NCBI GenBank assembly: GCA_012514545.1
Contig: JAAZAC010000277.1
Coordinates: 1 to 5,775, forward strand
Source: Actinomycetales bacterium
GTDB taxonomy: Bacteria; Actinomycetota; Actinomycetes; Actinomycetales; Cellulomonadaceae
DNA: 5,775 nucleotides
Direction of reading: 5' to 3'
Shown here: positions 1-5,104 of the stretch, piece after piece
Layout: every line of letters begins with the position of its first letter
Position numbering within the stretch: the stretch's first letter is position 1
Notes under the pieces: generated by a model
The model's input: only the letters and a program-made list of their open reading frames with translations
What the model was told of the DNA's origin: nothing
The model's database searches: none
Translations under genes and position numbers: made by a program

Positions 1-1219
1 CGGAGTGGCCAAGGTGAATACCATAGGCGCTACCTCCGATGAACCATGGGCCGCCGCTATCTCCGCCCTGGCAGAGCGCGTTAATACCCTGAAGTATCAC
101 AAACACGGCTGCGCAAGAACTGACCGGGCAGGCATTGCCCGTTGGGGCATACGCCGTGCTCACGACGGTGGCGCAGTTGTAGCCGCTCGTCTTCCCGCGG
201 TGACACAGATACTGCCCCTGGTACGCGGTTCCCGTTCCGGTCGTGGCGGTTGGCGTTACCGCGGACTGCCCGAAGAAGTTGGGCTGCGGCGTGTGCGACG
301 CCATCGTCAAGACTTCGATGTCGCCCGACTGGTCGTACTGCTGGCTCACCCACCGGAGTTGATAGGTCGGTGTCCCGTTCCACGTCAGGCTATACAACTG
401 GTTCCTATCACCCGCTGACGCGCCACAGTGGGCTGCCGAGGAGACGCCACGGTTCCCGCTGCTCGTCCAGTAGATGCTGAAGCCGACGGTGCAACCCGTC
501 CTCGAGACGCCGCCGCGTTGTCCCTGCTGGCTCGCCCCCTGCACCCAGGCGATGCGTGCCGGGACCCCGGCCTCGGCTAGCGCGAGACGGGCTCTGGCGA
601 GGCCAGTCGCGCCCGGTTCGCTGGCGCCTTCGGGGACGGGTCCAGCTGCGTCCCAACGGGTCCGGGGGACACGCGATTCATCGACCCAAATCACGATCTC
701 AGCCCGGGCTTCGTCAATGGCGATGCCGGCAACGTCCGGGTCGCGCGCCAATGCGGCGGAGGTCGCCTCTGCATGCTCGCGCAACTCTGGCATCAGAGCG
801 CGATTGGTCCAGTGGATCGTGATCGAAGCGTCGCCGGCGGCCACCTTCGCCTGTGTGTCCGATGGGTTTCCTCTGATGCGGACGTGGCCGCGCACGGCAG
901 TTGTGGTCTCGAGCCACGCCCCGTCGAAACGGTCCCCAACCGTTGTGGCGATGCGGTCAATCGCAGCCACGGCTTCGGCCTGAGACTCGAGGACTCTCTG
1001 CGCCTGCTGCTGCGTGACCCCCATGTCCCGCGAGTACTGTGCGGCGTCCAGTGCTAGTGCTTGGCTGGACTCCAGTTCGTCGCCGGGCGCCGGCGTGCGA
1101 CCTTGCTCTGATTCGGGGAGTTGCTCGGCAACTGCTGCTGGGCCCGCAGCAAGACTCAGCGTCAGCAGGAGCGTTGCACTAGCCGCAACTCTGCGAGTAC
1201 TCGGAAGAGGTCCGCTCAC
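1..1219 (-). CDS. Secreted S1-family serine protease (alpha-lytic/streptogrisin-like), partial at 3' end
   Basis: Reading leftward from GTG 1219, the frame stays open for 406 codons to the window edge with no stop, so the C-terminus is missing. GTG is preferred because GAGGAGG lies 7 nt upstream. Residues 1-31 form a signal peptide (RR at 9-10, then a Leu/Ala core ending near AVA). Residues about 50-230 resemble the propeptide of alpha-lytic-type proteases, including the segment AGIAIDEARAEIVIWVDES. The mature domain has SAAHCG (His264), SGDIEVL (likely Asp300) and CQGGDSGGPWF (Ser388), a full chymotrypsin-fold triad. Cys243/Cys265 and Cys339/Cys349 (LCHRGKTSGYNC) match the family's disulfide positions; Cys364 and Cys369 look additional. 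The protein is probably exported and self-activated by propeptide cleavage near residues 230-240. Codons such as CTA, ATA, GTA and TTG are used more than in neighbours, hinting at transfer. The substrate cannot be inferred. Family assignment is secure; the subfamily is less so. Confidence 0.93.
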   Translation of the reverse strand, partial: MSGPLPSTRRVAASATLLLTLSLAAGPAAVAEQLPESEQGRTPAPGDELESSQALALDAAQYSRDMGVTQQQAQRVLESQAEAVAAIDRIATTVGDRFDGAWLETTTAVRGHVRIRGNPSDTQAKVAAGDASITIHWTNRALMPELREHAEATSAALARDPDVAGIAIDEARAEIVIWVDESRVPRTRWDAAGPVPEGASEPGATGLARARLALAEAGVPARIAWVQGASQQGQRGGVSRTGCTVGFSIYWTSSGNRGVSSAAHCGASAGDRNQLYSLTWNGTPTYQLRWVSQQYDQSGDIEVLTMASHTPQPNFFGQSAVTPTATTGTGTAYQGQYLCHRGKTSGYNCATVVSTAYAPTGNACPVSSCAAVFVILQGINALCQGGDSGGPWFIGGSAYGIHLGHS

Positions 1220-1226
1220 GGTGATG

Positions 1227-1233
1227 CCTCCTC
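1227..1233 (-). promoter_or_regulatory. Ribosome binding site of the S1 protease
   Basis: GAGGAGG on the minus strand sits 7 nt before GTG 1219. It is the only strong Shine-Dalgarno near the protease N-terminus, so it fixes the start at a GTG directly before a convincing signal peptide. Confidence 0.8.
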
Positions 1234-1611
1234 GGGCCCCAAGAGAAGCTCGACGTCGCGACTCTACGCTTCCGGTTGTCCCCTGGGGGCCGTTTATGCA
1301 TCCCTCTTCCGGATGGGCGAGCCGCCGAGTCCGCGGCGGACGGGCACGCGATGCTCAGTCCCACTGACGAGGCCAAGCCCACGAGTACGCCGAAGGGCTC
1401 AAACTGGCAGAGAGGACCAACGAGGGCGCCTGAACCCGCCGCACGGTCATGCCGCCGCCCGAGGCCCGTTGGCGCCGCGCCGACACCGACGTCCCACGTC
1501 GCGGCCGGGCTGTCCTCCGGTGCCCAACGCACCCTGCAGTGGCCCGACGCCGACGAACCGCTACCAGAACTGCTACCGCCGCCCCGCCTGACACCCGCAC
1601 CCGCCCACGAC
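1234..1611. other. Gene-free spacer between protease and tRNA-Ser
   Basis: Several frames stay open here on both strands, but none has a ribosome site, a biased third codon position or a recognisable domain, and the longest plus-strand frame runs on into the tRNA. The Pro/Arg/Ser-rich translations look like by-products of GC-rich DNA. Apart from the candidate protease -10 element I see nothing here. A small unknown gene cannot be fully excluded. Confidence 0.5.
1261..1266 (-). promoter_or_regulatory. Possible -10 element for the S1 protease
   Basis: TAGAGT on the minus strand fits the TANNNT pattern of actinobacterial -10 boxes and would give a leader of about 35 nt before GTG 1219. No convincing -35 hexamer is visible, so this is only a candidate. 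Confidence 0.25.
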
Positions 1612-1653
1612 GAAGGGCCCGCCACCCACGTCTCCGCAGGTCACGGGCCCTTC
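1612..1653 (-). terminator. Hairpin terminator downstream of tRNA-Ser
   Basis: GAAGGGCCCG (1612-1621) and CGGGCCCTTC (1644-1653) are perfect 10-bp inverted repeats around a 22-nt spacer, starting 6 nt past the tRNA 3' end. There is no clear U-tract (TCGTCGT follows on the minus strand), as is common for terminators in GC-rich actinobacteria. Because the stem is symmetrical it could also stop plus-strand transcription. Confidence 0.7.
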
Positions 1654-1659
1654 ACTCGG

Positions 1660-1745
1660 CGGAGGATGGGGGATTCGAACCCCCGAGGGCTGTTAACCCA
1701 ACACGCTTTCCAAGCGTGCGCCATAGGCCACTAGGCGAATCCTCC
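1660..1745 (-). tRNA. tRNA-Ser (anticodon GGA)
   Basis: Read on the minus strand, the gene folds as a class II tRNA. The acceptor stem pairs GGAGGAT (1745-1739) with ATCCTCC (1667-1661), with discriminator G at 1660. The D stem is GCC/GGC. The anticodon stem CACGC/GCGTG encloses the loop TTGGAAA, with anticodon GGA at 1711-1709. A long variable arm built on GGG/CCC follows, which is diagnostic for Ser/Leu/Tyr tRNAs, and the T arm is GGGGG TTCGAAT CCCCC. It decodes UCC and, by wobble, UCU. CCA is not encoded. A hairpin terminator follows and a -10-like box precedes it, so it is probably transcribed alone. tRNA-Ser genes are frequent integration sites, which matters because the DNA beyond its 3' end changes composition. 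Confidence 0.96.
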
Positions 1746-1755
1746 AGGCCGAACG

Positions 1756-1761
1756 AGGATA
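1756..1761 (-). promoter_or_regulatory. Candidate -10 element of tRNA-Ser
   Basis: TATCCT on the minus strand matches TANNNT and would start transcription about 4-6 nt before the mature tRNA 5' end. The best -35 candidate, TTCGGC at 1786-1781, is 19 bp away, longer than ideal. A small hairpin (CCCGC/GCGGG, 1767-1781) overlaps the spacer and may belong to the end of the upstream tetR transcript. Confidence 0.4.
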
Positions 1762-1819
1762 CCGGACCCGCCTCGCGCGGGCCGAACCGCCCTGACGTGG
1801 CTCTGCGCCCCTGGCGGAG

Positions 1820-2407
1820 CTACGGGACGAGCCCCGCGAGGCTGCTCTCGACCGTGCGCCGCACCGCCGCGATCGGCGGCGTGCGGTCGGCGCGGGCCGT
1901 GGCGAGCAGGTACACGGTGCCGATGAGCATGGGCGCGAGCGCGTCGACGTCGGCGTGCGGCGCGAGACGGCCGGCGGCGCGCTCGGCCGCGAGGTAGTCC
2001 GCCAGCACCGCCGTCGCCTCGCCGACGAGCGGCAGGCGCGACGTGCCCATGGCGCGCAGGCGGTCGCGCACCTCGTCGCGCGCGATGACGAGCCCGGCGG
2101 TCGCGACCATCACGGGGTCCAGCAGCGCGACGAGCCCCTGGGCCACGTTCTCCGTCACGGATTCCTCGCCGACGTGCGACTGCAGTGCCGCGCCCTCCGC
2201 GCGGACCGTGGCGATTCTCTCGAGAACCAGCGCCACGAGGAACGCGTCGAAGTCGGCGAAGTAGCGGTGTAGCACGCCCTTCGCCACGCCGGCCTCCGCG
2301 GTGACGTTTCGGCTGGTCAGACCGCTGATACCGTCGCGTGCAACGAGGCGCTGCGCAGCCGCCAGGAGCTGCTGGCGGGGGTCGCGCAGCGCCACACCTG
2401 TCGGCAT
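1820..2407 (-). CDS. TetR/AcrR-family transcriptional regulator
   Basis: This 195-residue protein has the usual TetR length and layout. The N-terminal helices (residues 9-25, QQLLAAAQRLVARDG) lead into a helix-turn-helix at about 29-50 with the signature LTSRNVTAEAGVAKGVLHRYF, followed by the helical ligand-binding and dimer domain (about 55-195). In this family, ligand binding to the C-terminal domain releases DNA; the ligand here is unknown. The start ATG 2407 is preceded by AGGAAGG at 6 nt. The gene is divergent from the gamma carbonic anhydrase-like gene, and two tandem palindromes fill the space between them, overlapping its probable promoter. Autorepression with control of the divergent gene is the simplest inference. 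No transporter or efflux gene lies beside it. Family is certain; target and ligand are inferred or unknown. Confidence 0.93.
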   Translation of the reverse strand: MPTGVALRDPRQQLLAAAQRLVARDGISGLTSRNVTAEAGVAKGVLHRYFADFDAFLVALVLERIATVRAEGAALQSHVGEESVTENVAQGLVALLDPVMVATAGLVIARDEVRDRLRAMGTSRLPLVGEATAVLADYLAAERAAGRLAPHADVDALAPMLIGTVYLLATARADRTPPIAAVRRTVESSLAGLVP

Positions 2408-2413
2408 CTCTCA

Positions 2414-2420
2414 CCTTCCT
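2414..2420 (-). promoter_or_regulatory. Ribosome binding site of tetR
   Basis: AGGAAGG on the minus strand lies 6 nt upstream of ATG 2407 and supports that start. Confidence 0.7.
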
Positions 2421-2439
2421 CAGCAGTGCTCCGAAGGGA

Positions 2440-2455
2440 GTGGGCATTCGCCCAA
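2440..2455. promoter_or_regulatory. Candidate TetR operator, palindrome 1
   Basis: GTGGGCATTCGCCCAA has TGGGC/GCCCA arms. It shares the pattern GTGGGCNNNCGCCCA with a second copy 20 bp away. It sits 33-48 nt upstream of the tetR start codon, where the tetR promoter should be. Assignment to this TetR protein is inference from position. Confidence 0.6.
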
Positions 2456-2459
2456 ACAA

Positions 2460-2475
2460 GTGGGCGCACGCCCAC
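2460..2475. promoter_or_regulatory. Candidate TetR operator, palindrome 2
   Basis: GTGGGCGCACGCCCAC is a perfect palindrome with two 7-bp arms and a CA centre. The 20-bp centre-to-centre distance from palindrome 1 is about two helical turns, so dimers would bind the same DNA face. Minus-strand TTGTTT (2459-2454), a possible tetR -35, lies exactly between the two sites, which would explain repression. Confidence 0.65.
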
Positions 2476-2520
2476 GGTATCGCGCGGAGTCTGGAGAATC
2501 CGTGAGGCAGGGCCGCCCCG

Positions 2521-2526
2521 TACCCT
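2521..2526 (+). promoter_or_regulatory. -10 element of a leaderless transcript (gamma carbonic anhydrase gene)
   Basis: TACCCT fits TANNNT and ends 6 nt before GTG 2533, so transcription would start at or beside the start codon. No Shine-Dalgarno sequence is present upstream of that GTG, which agrees with leaderless expression. The -35 region around 2498-2503 is weak, which could mean an activator or dependence on derepression. Confidence 0.55.
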
Positions 2527-2532
2527 GGGCGC

Positions 2533-3054
2533 GTGACGATCCTTCCCTTCGACGACCACGTCCCCGACGTCCACCCCGACGCCTGGCTCGCCCCGACGGC
2601 GACCCTCATCGGCAAGGTCCGCGTGGCCGCCGACGCGAGCATCTGGTTCGGCGCCGTCCTGCGCGGCGACATCGACGAGATCGTCGTGGGGCCCCGCTCC
2701 AACGTGCAGGACAACGTCGTCATGCACACGGAGCACGGGTCGCCCGCGGTGCTCGGCGCGGACGTGAGCGTCGGCCACGGCGCCGTCGTGCACGGCTGCA
2801 CCGTCGAGGACGGCTGCCTCATCGGCATGAACGCCTCCGTGCTCACGGGCGCCGTCGTCGGCCGCGAGTCGCTCGTCGCGGCGGGCGCGGTCGTGCTCGA
2901 GGGCACCGTCGTGCCGCCGCGGTCGCTCGTCGCGGGCGTGCCCGCCAAGGTGCGGCGCCCTCTCACCGACGACGAGGTGGCCGCCATCCGCGGGAACGCC
3001 GAGCGGTACGTCCCGCGCGCCAAGGCCTACCGCCTGCCCGACGACGGCCGCTGA
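2533..3054 (+). CDS. Gamma-class carbonic anhydrase-like protein (left-handed beta-helix)
   Basis: The 173 residues are a left-handed beta-helix of hexapeptide turns (for example PTATLIGKV, ASIWFGAVLRGD, VSVGHGAVVHGC, GCLIGMNASVLTGAVVG) ending in a short C-terminal helix (about 144-165), the usual size of Cam/YrdA/PaaY-type proteins. The metal triad is present: His65 (NVVMHTEHG), His82 and His87 (VGHGAVVHG), with the expected 5-residue gap between the last two. The RGD at 45-47 and Gln59 (NVQDN) match conserved active-site positions. If active it would hydrate CO2 to bicarbonate as a trimer with metal between subunits. Many relatives show no measured activity or act elsewhere, so the reaction is inferred. 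GTG 2533 starts just before the first strand and appears leaderless. The gene is divergent from tetR and probably under its control. Confidence 0.92.
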   Translation: MTILPFDDHVPDVHPDAWLAPTATLIGKVRVAADASIWFGAVLRGDIDEIVVGPRSNVQDNVVMHTEHGSPAVLGADVSVGHGAVVHGCTVEDGCLIGMNASVLTGAVVGRESLVAAGAVVLEGTVVPPRSLVAGVPAKVRRPLTDDEVAAIRGNAERYVPRAKAYRLPDDGR

Positions 3055-3060
3055 CCCCCG

Positions 3061-3075
3061 CGGGCGGCCCGCCCG
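3061..3075. terminator. GC-rich hairpin between convergent genes
   Basis: CGGGCGGCCCGCCCG is a perfect inverted repeat just past the carbonic anhydrase stop and before the convergent lipoprotein stop at 3104. A second palindrome, GTCCGCGGAC (3092-3101), abuts the lipoprotein stop. Neither has a U-tract; a role in ending transcription from both sides rests on position only. Confidence 0.35.
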
Positions 3076-3101
3076 GCGCGGCCCGCCCCGGGTCCGCGGA
3101 C

Positions 3102-3953
3102 CTAGGCGCGGACGAGGCGGGCGATCTCCTCGCCGTCGGCGTCCAGGAGCACGAGCGTCCGCCCGTCGAAGCCCGCCCGGGCCGCGGTGGCGAGCCACGT
3201 CGGCACGGGCGCGCCGTCGCACCCGATCGCCGTCGAGATCCCGGAGGTCGCGAGGAGCCGGCCGTCCTCGTCGACCCCCCACGCGCCGCCGCTCGCGTTG
3301 CAGCCGTCGGAGCCCTCGTACGTGCCGTCGGCCGCGAGCTCCACGTACGCGGAGCGGGTGCCCCAGCCCGGGCGCACCCAGCGCCCGACGAGGTCGGCCG
3401 CCTCCGCCGGCCGCATCCCCTCGGGCAGCGGCGCCGGCTCCGCGAAGGCCGCGCGGAGGTCGTCGGTCACCTCCGGCGGCTGCGCGTACTCCGGCACCGC
3501 GGTGTCGATCGGCTCGGGCGCGCCGTCCACGGCCAGCCGCGCCACGACCGCACCGTCCGCGTCGAGCAGCTCCCAGCCGTCGCCCGTCGGACGGTAGGCG
3601 CGCGCCGACGTCAGCCAGCCGTCGCCGTCGGGCCACGGGTCGAGCGAGCAGTCCCCGTTCGCAGCGAACGGTGCCGACGCGACGAACACCCGCGCCGACG
3701 CGCGCCAGCCGCCCGCGGCGAACCCGCGGCACTCGTCCTGCGGCCACAGCTGGTAGCTGCCGTGCGCGAGCCGCAGCCACGTGCGCTCGCCCGCCCCCTC
3801 CGCGCCGGAGACCCGCCACAGCCCGACCAGGCCGACCGGGTCCGACGCCGGGACGTCCGGCACCGGGGGCACGTCGCCCGGAGACTCCGGGCCCCGGACG
3901 CCCGCGCACGCGGCCAGCAGTAGCGCCAGCGCGCACACCACCGCCCGTCGCAT
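3102..3953 (-). CDS. Two-module secreted lipoprotein (META/HslJ-like repeats)
   Basis: From ATG 3953 the product has 283 residues. It begins with MRR, a hydrophobic core and the lipobox LAAC (Cys16), so it should be lipid-anchored on the outer face of the membrane. A Pro-rich linker (about 20-38) leads to two similar modules. Module 1 starts LVGLWRV (42) and ends WELLDADGAVVARL (127-140). Module 2 starts LVGRWVR (188) and ends LVLLDADGEEIARLVRA (267-283). Each has one Cys pair 27 residues apart (75/102 and 218/245), probably a disulfide. DGTYEGSDGCNASGGAW in module 2 resembles the GCN motif of META/HslJ domains, but the match is partial and no function follows. GTG 3956 is also possible as a start, but only 1 nt separates it from GAGGAGG; ATG at 4 nt fits better. 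The gene is convergent with the carbonic anhydrase gene and shows no operon partner. Confidence 0.85.
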   Translation of the reverse strand: MRRAVVCALALLLAACAGVRGPESPGDVPPVPDVPASDPVGLVGLWRVSGAEGAGERTWLRLAHGSYQLWPQDECRGFAAGGWRASARVFVASAPFAANGDCSLDPWPDGDGWLTSARAYRPTGDGWELLDADGAVVARLAVDGAPEPIDTAVPEYAQPPEVTDDLRAAFAEPAPLPEGMRPAEAADLVGRWVRPGWGTRSAYVELAADGTYEGSDGCNASGGAWGVDEDGRLLATSGISTAIGCDGAPVPTWLATAARAGFDGRTLVLLDADGEEIARLVRA

Positions 3954-3971
3954 CACGCCTCCTCGATCGGT

Positions 3972-4033
3972 AGGTGTCGCGGGGGGAGGAGGGATTGCAG
4001 GCGCCGAGGTGTCGCGGGGCGTGGAGGGATCGC
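3972..4033. repeat. 27-bp imperfect direct repeat, 35-bp period
   Basis: Copies at 3972-3998 and 4007-4033 match at 24 of 27 positions, both starting AGGTGTCGCGGGG and sharing GGAGGGAT. They lie 19-80 bp upstream of the lipoprotein ATG, in its leader and promoter region. A regulatory binding repeat or a local duplication would both fit. Confidence 0.6.
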
Positions 4034-4052
4034 GCCACCGCCCTTGCCCCGA

Positions 4053-4069
4053 CCTTCCCTCACGGAAGG
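4053..4069. promoter_or_regulatory. Small hairpin in the divergent spacer
   Basis: CCTTCC and GGAAGG form a 6-bp stem around CTCAC. Downstream, 4083-4116 is purine-rich with three GGGAAGG-type motifs about 14 bp apart. The region lies between the divergent starts at 3953 and 4174. There is no U-tract, so it is not a clear terminator; its role is unknown. Confidence 0.25.
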
Positions 4070-4123
4070 CGGAGCCCGGACCGGGGGAAGGCCCGCGGGA
4101 AGGGTCGGGGAAGGCGCGGTTCC

Positions 4124-4129
4124 TAGCGT
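4124..4129 (+). promoter_or_regulatory. Candidate -10 element before the GTG at 4174
   Basis: TAGCGT matches TANNNT and would give a leader of about 38 nt ahead of the GAGGAGG site and GTG 4174. The -35 region is not recognisable. Confidence 0.3.
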
Positions 4130-4173
4130 CCTTCGCATCGGCCGCACCGGCGGCCCCGACCCGAGGAGGAACC

Positions 4174-4392
4174 GTGCAGACGAGCGAGCTGCTCCTGGCG
4201 GCGGTGCAGGCCCAGGCCGCGATGCGCCAGGTCTTCGAGCCCTACACCCACGAGCACGTCGCGACGTGGAGCGTCAGGAACCGGCGGCCGGCGCGGGAGT
4301 CGCGCCCGCGAACCGGCCTGGCCCCGGCAGGCCGTCCGCGTCGGCGTTCGCGCGACAGCGCGACGCGTCCAACGGCTGGCCGGCACGCGTGA
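4174..4392 (+). CDS. Small ORF or 5' gene remnant of unknown function
   Basis: GTG 4174 has GAGGAGG 4 nt upstream (4163-4169) and a possible -10 box further up, so it looks like a genuine translation start. The first 33 or so residues read like a normal protein: helical TSELLLAAVQAQAAMRQVF, then EPYTHEHVATWS. After residue 34 (about 4274) the frame turns Arg/Pro-rich, and from about 4327 its codons often end in A or T, while the overlapping minus-strand frame keeps proper GC-ending codons. The most likely reading is a gene cut near 4270 and joined to foreign 3' sequence, leaving 72 residues before the stop. A true 72-residue protein overlapping its convergent neighbour by about 119 bp is less likely. 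I do not recognise the N-terminal family. Confidence 0.4.
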   Translation: MQTSELLLAAVQAQAAMRQVFEPYTHEHVATWSVRNRRPARESRPRTGLAPAGRPRRRSRDSATRPTAGRHA

Positions 4393-4975
4393 ACGCCTCC
4401 GCCGCACGGGCCCACAGGTCCGCCGCGGCGGGGGCGTCACCCTCGGCGCGGGCGACGTGCGCCCGCGCCTCGATCACGGCGGCGTCCCAGGCGAGGGTGT
4501 TCCAGCGGCGGGCGGACAGCTCCGCCGCCGCCAGGTGGCGCCGCGCGGCCTCGAGGTCGCCGGCGTCCGCGCACGCCCGCGTCGCCGGGGCGTCGAACGT
4601 CACGGAGCAGAGGAAGCAGGCGTCGTCGGGCCCGAGGGCCGCGACGGCCTCGTCCACCGCGGCGTGCGCCTGCGCCGGGTCCGGCGCCGCCACGACCTGT
4701 GTGCCGTACACGCGGGGCAGCAGGCAGGGCGCGAGGTTCGACCAGCGCGCGAGCGGCAGCGCCCGGGCGAGGAGCGTCCGGGCGCCGTCGGTGTCCCCGG
4801 CCGCCAGCCGCGCCTCCGCGAGGCGCTGGAGCGAGTGCGCCTCGCCGACGACGGACCCGATCGCCCGGTGGTGCTCCACCGCCCAGGCGAGGGTCTGCGC
4901 GGCGGCGTCGAGGTCGCCCGCCAGGAGCGCGGCCTCCCCCTCGAGGGCCGCCGCGAAGCCCACCGCGCGCGGCAC
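4274..4975 (-). CDS. TPR-type C-terminal fragment of a LuxR/ATPase-family regulator, probably truncated
   Basis: The 233 residues form TPR-like helix pairs, for example EGEAALLAGDLDAAAQTL (12-29), LAEARLAAGDTDGARTLL (52-69), ACADAGDLEAARRHLAAAE (134-152) and ARAHVARAEGDAPAAADLW (170-188), ending AFTRAGQPLDASRCR (194-208) and an Ala/Pro tail. In my knowledge this layout, including PRVYGTQVVAAPDP and DDACFLC, is typical of the C-terminal half of large ATP-binding transcriptional regulators. Their N-terminal ATPase is absent here, and no LuxR-type HTH follows. The coding look continues about 7 codons upstream of GTG 4975 (AQRDAAAKAG), with no start codon before the sequence becomes azlC in the opposite direction. 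GTG 4975 has no good ribosome site. The C-terminus seems natural; the N-terminus looks cut. Probably a non-functional remnant. Confidence 0.65.
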   Translation of the reverse strand: MPRAVGFAAALEGEAALLAGDLDAAAQTLAWAVEHHRAIGSVVGEAHSLQRLAEARLAAGDTDGARTLLARALPLARWSNLAPCLLPRVYGTQVVAAPDPAQAHAAVDEAVAALGPDDACFLCSVTFDAPATRACADAGDLEAARRHLAAAELSARRWNTLAWDAAVIEARAHVARAEGDAPAAADLWARAAEAFTRAGQPLDASRCRANADADGLPGPGRFAGATPAPAAGS

Positions 4976-4979
4976 GCCC

Positions 4980-5104
4980 GCCTTCGCGGCGGCGTCGCGC
5001 TGGGCGGGACCGCCGCCGGCATCTCGCCCGGGCTCGTCGTCCCCGCCGCGATGGGCGCCGCCGCGCTCGCCGGGGCCGGGGTGCGCCGGGAGGCCGCCCG
5101 ATGA
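4980..5104 (+). pseudogene. azlC: 3' remnant of an azlC-like branched-chain amino acid permease gene
   Basis: The last 40 or so codons before TGA 5104 read GGVALGGTAAGISPGL, then a hydrophobic Ala-rich helix (VVPAAMGAAALAGAGV) and a basic tail RREAAR. This is like the end of AzlC-type permeases, whose gene normally precedes azlD. The TGA overlaps the azlD start as ATGA, the usual translational coupling of this pair, which is the strongest reason for the name. Upstream of about 4980 this frame turns Arg-rich while the opposite strand codes for the TPR fragment, so the other roughly 80% of azlC is missing. No usable start lies in the fragment. The identification rests on context and a short segment. 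Confidence 0.55.

Noticed and set aside
1179..1625. 148-codon minus-strand open frame between tRNA and protease
   Set aside because: It overlaps the protease signal peptide in another frame and the tRNA terminator, has no ribosome site, and its Gly/Ser-rich N-terminus is typical of chance frames.
1..1659. Attachment-site repeat of the tRNA 3' end, expected if the protease region were a complete island
   Set aside because: No second copy of the T-arm or acceptor sequence is visible between 1 and 1659, so no att site is annotated.
1276..1734. 152-codon plus-strand open frame
   Set aside because: It runs through the terminator and most of the tRNA-Ser gene, has no ribosome site, and is Pro/Arg-rich.
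2317..4038. 573-codon open frame on the minus strand, and a 540-codon frame on the plus strand at 2301-3923
   Set aside because: Both are Arg/Gly/Ala-rich low-complexity translations overlapping the well-supported carbonic anhydrase and lipoprotein genes. They reflect the GC-rich third codon positions of those genes.
3972..4116. CRISPR-like or satellite array
   Set aside because: There are only two copies of the 27-bp repeat with an 8-bp gap, and the nearby GGGAAGG motifs are too short and irregular for an array.
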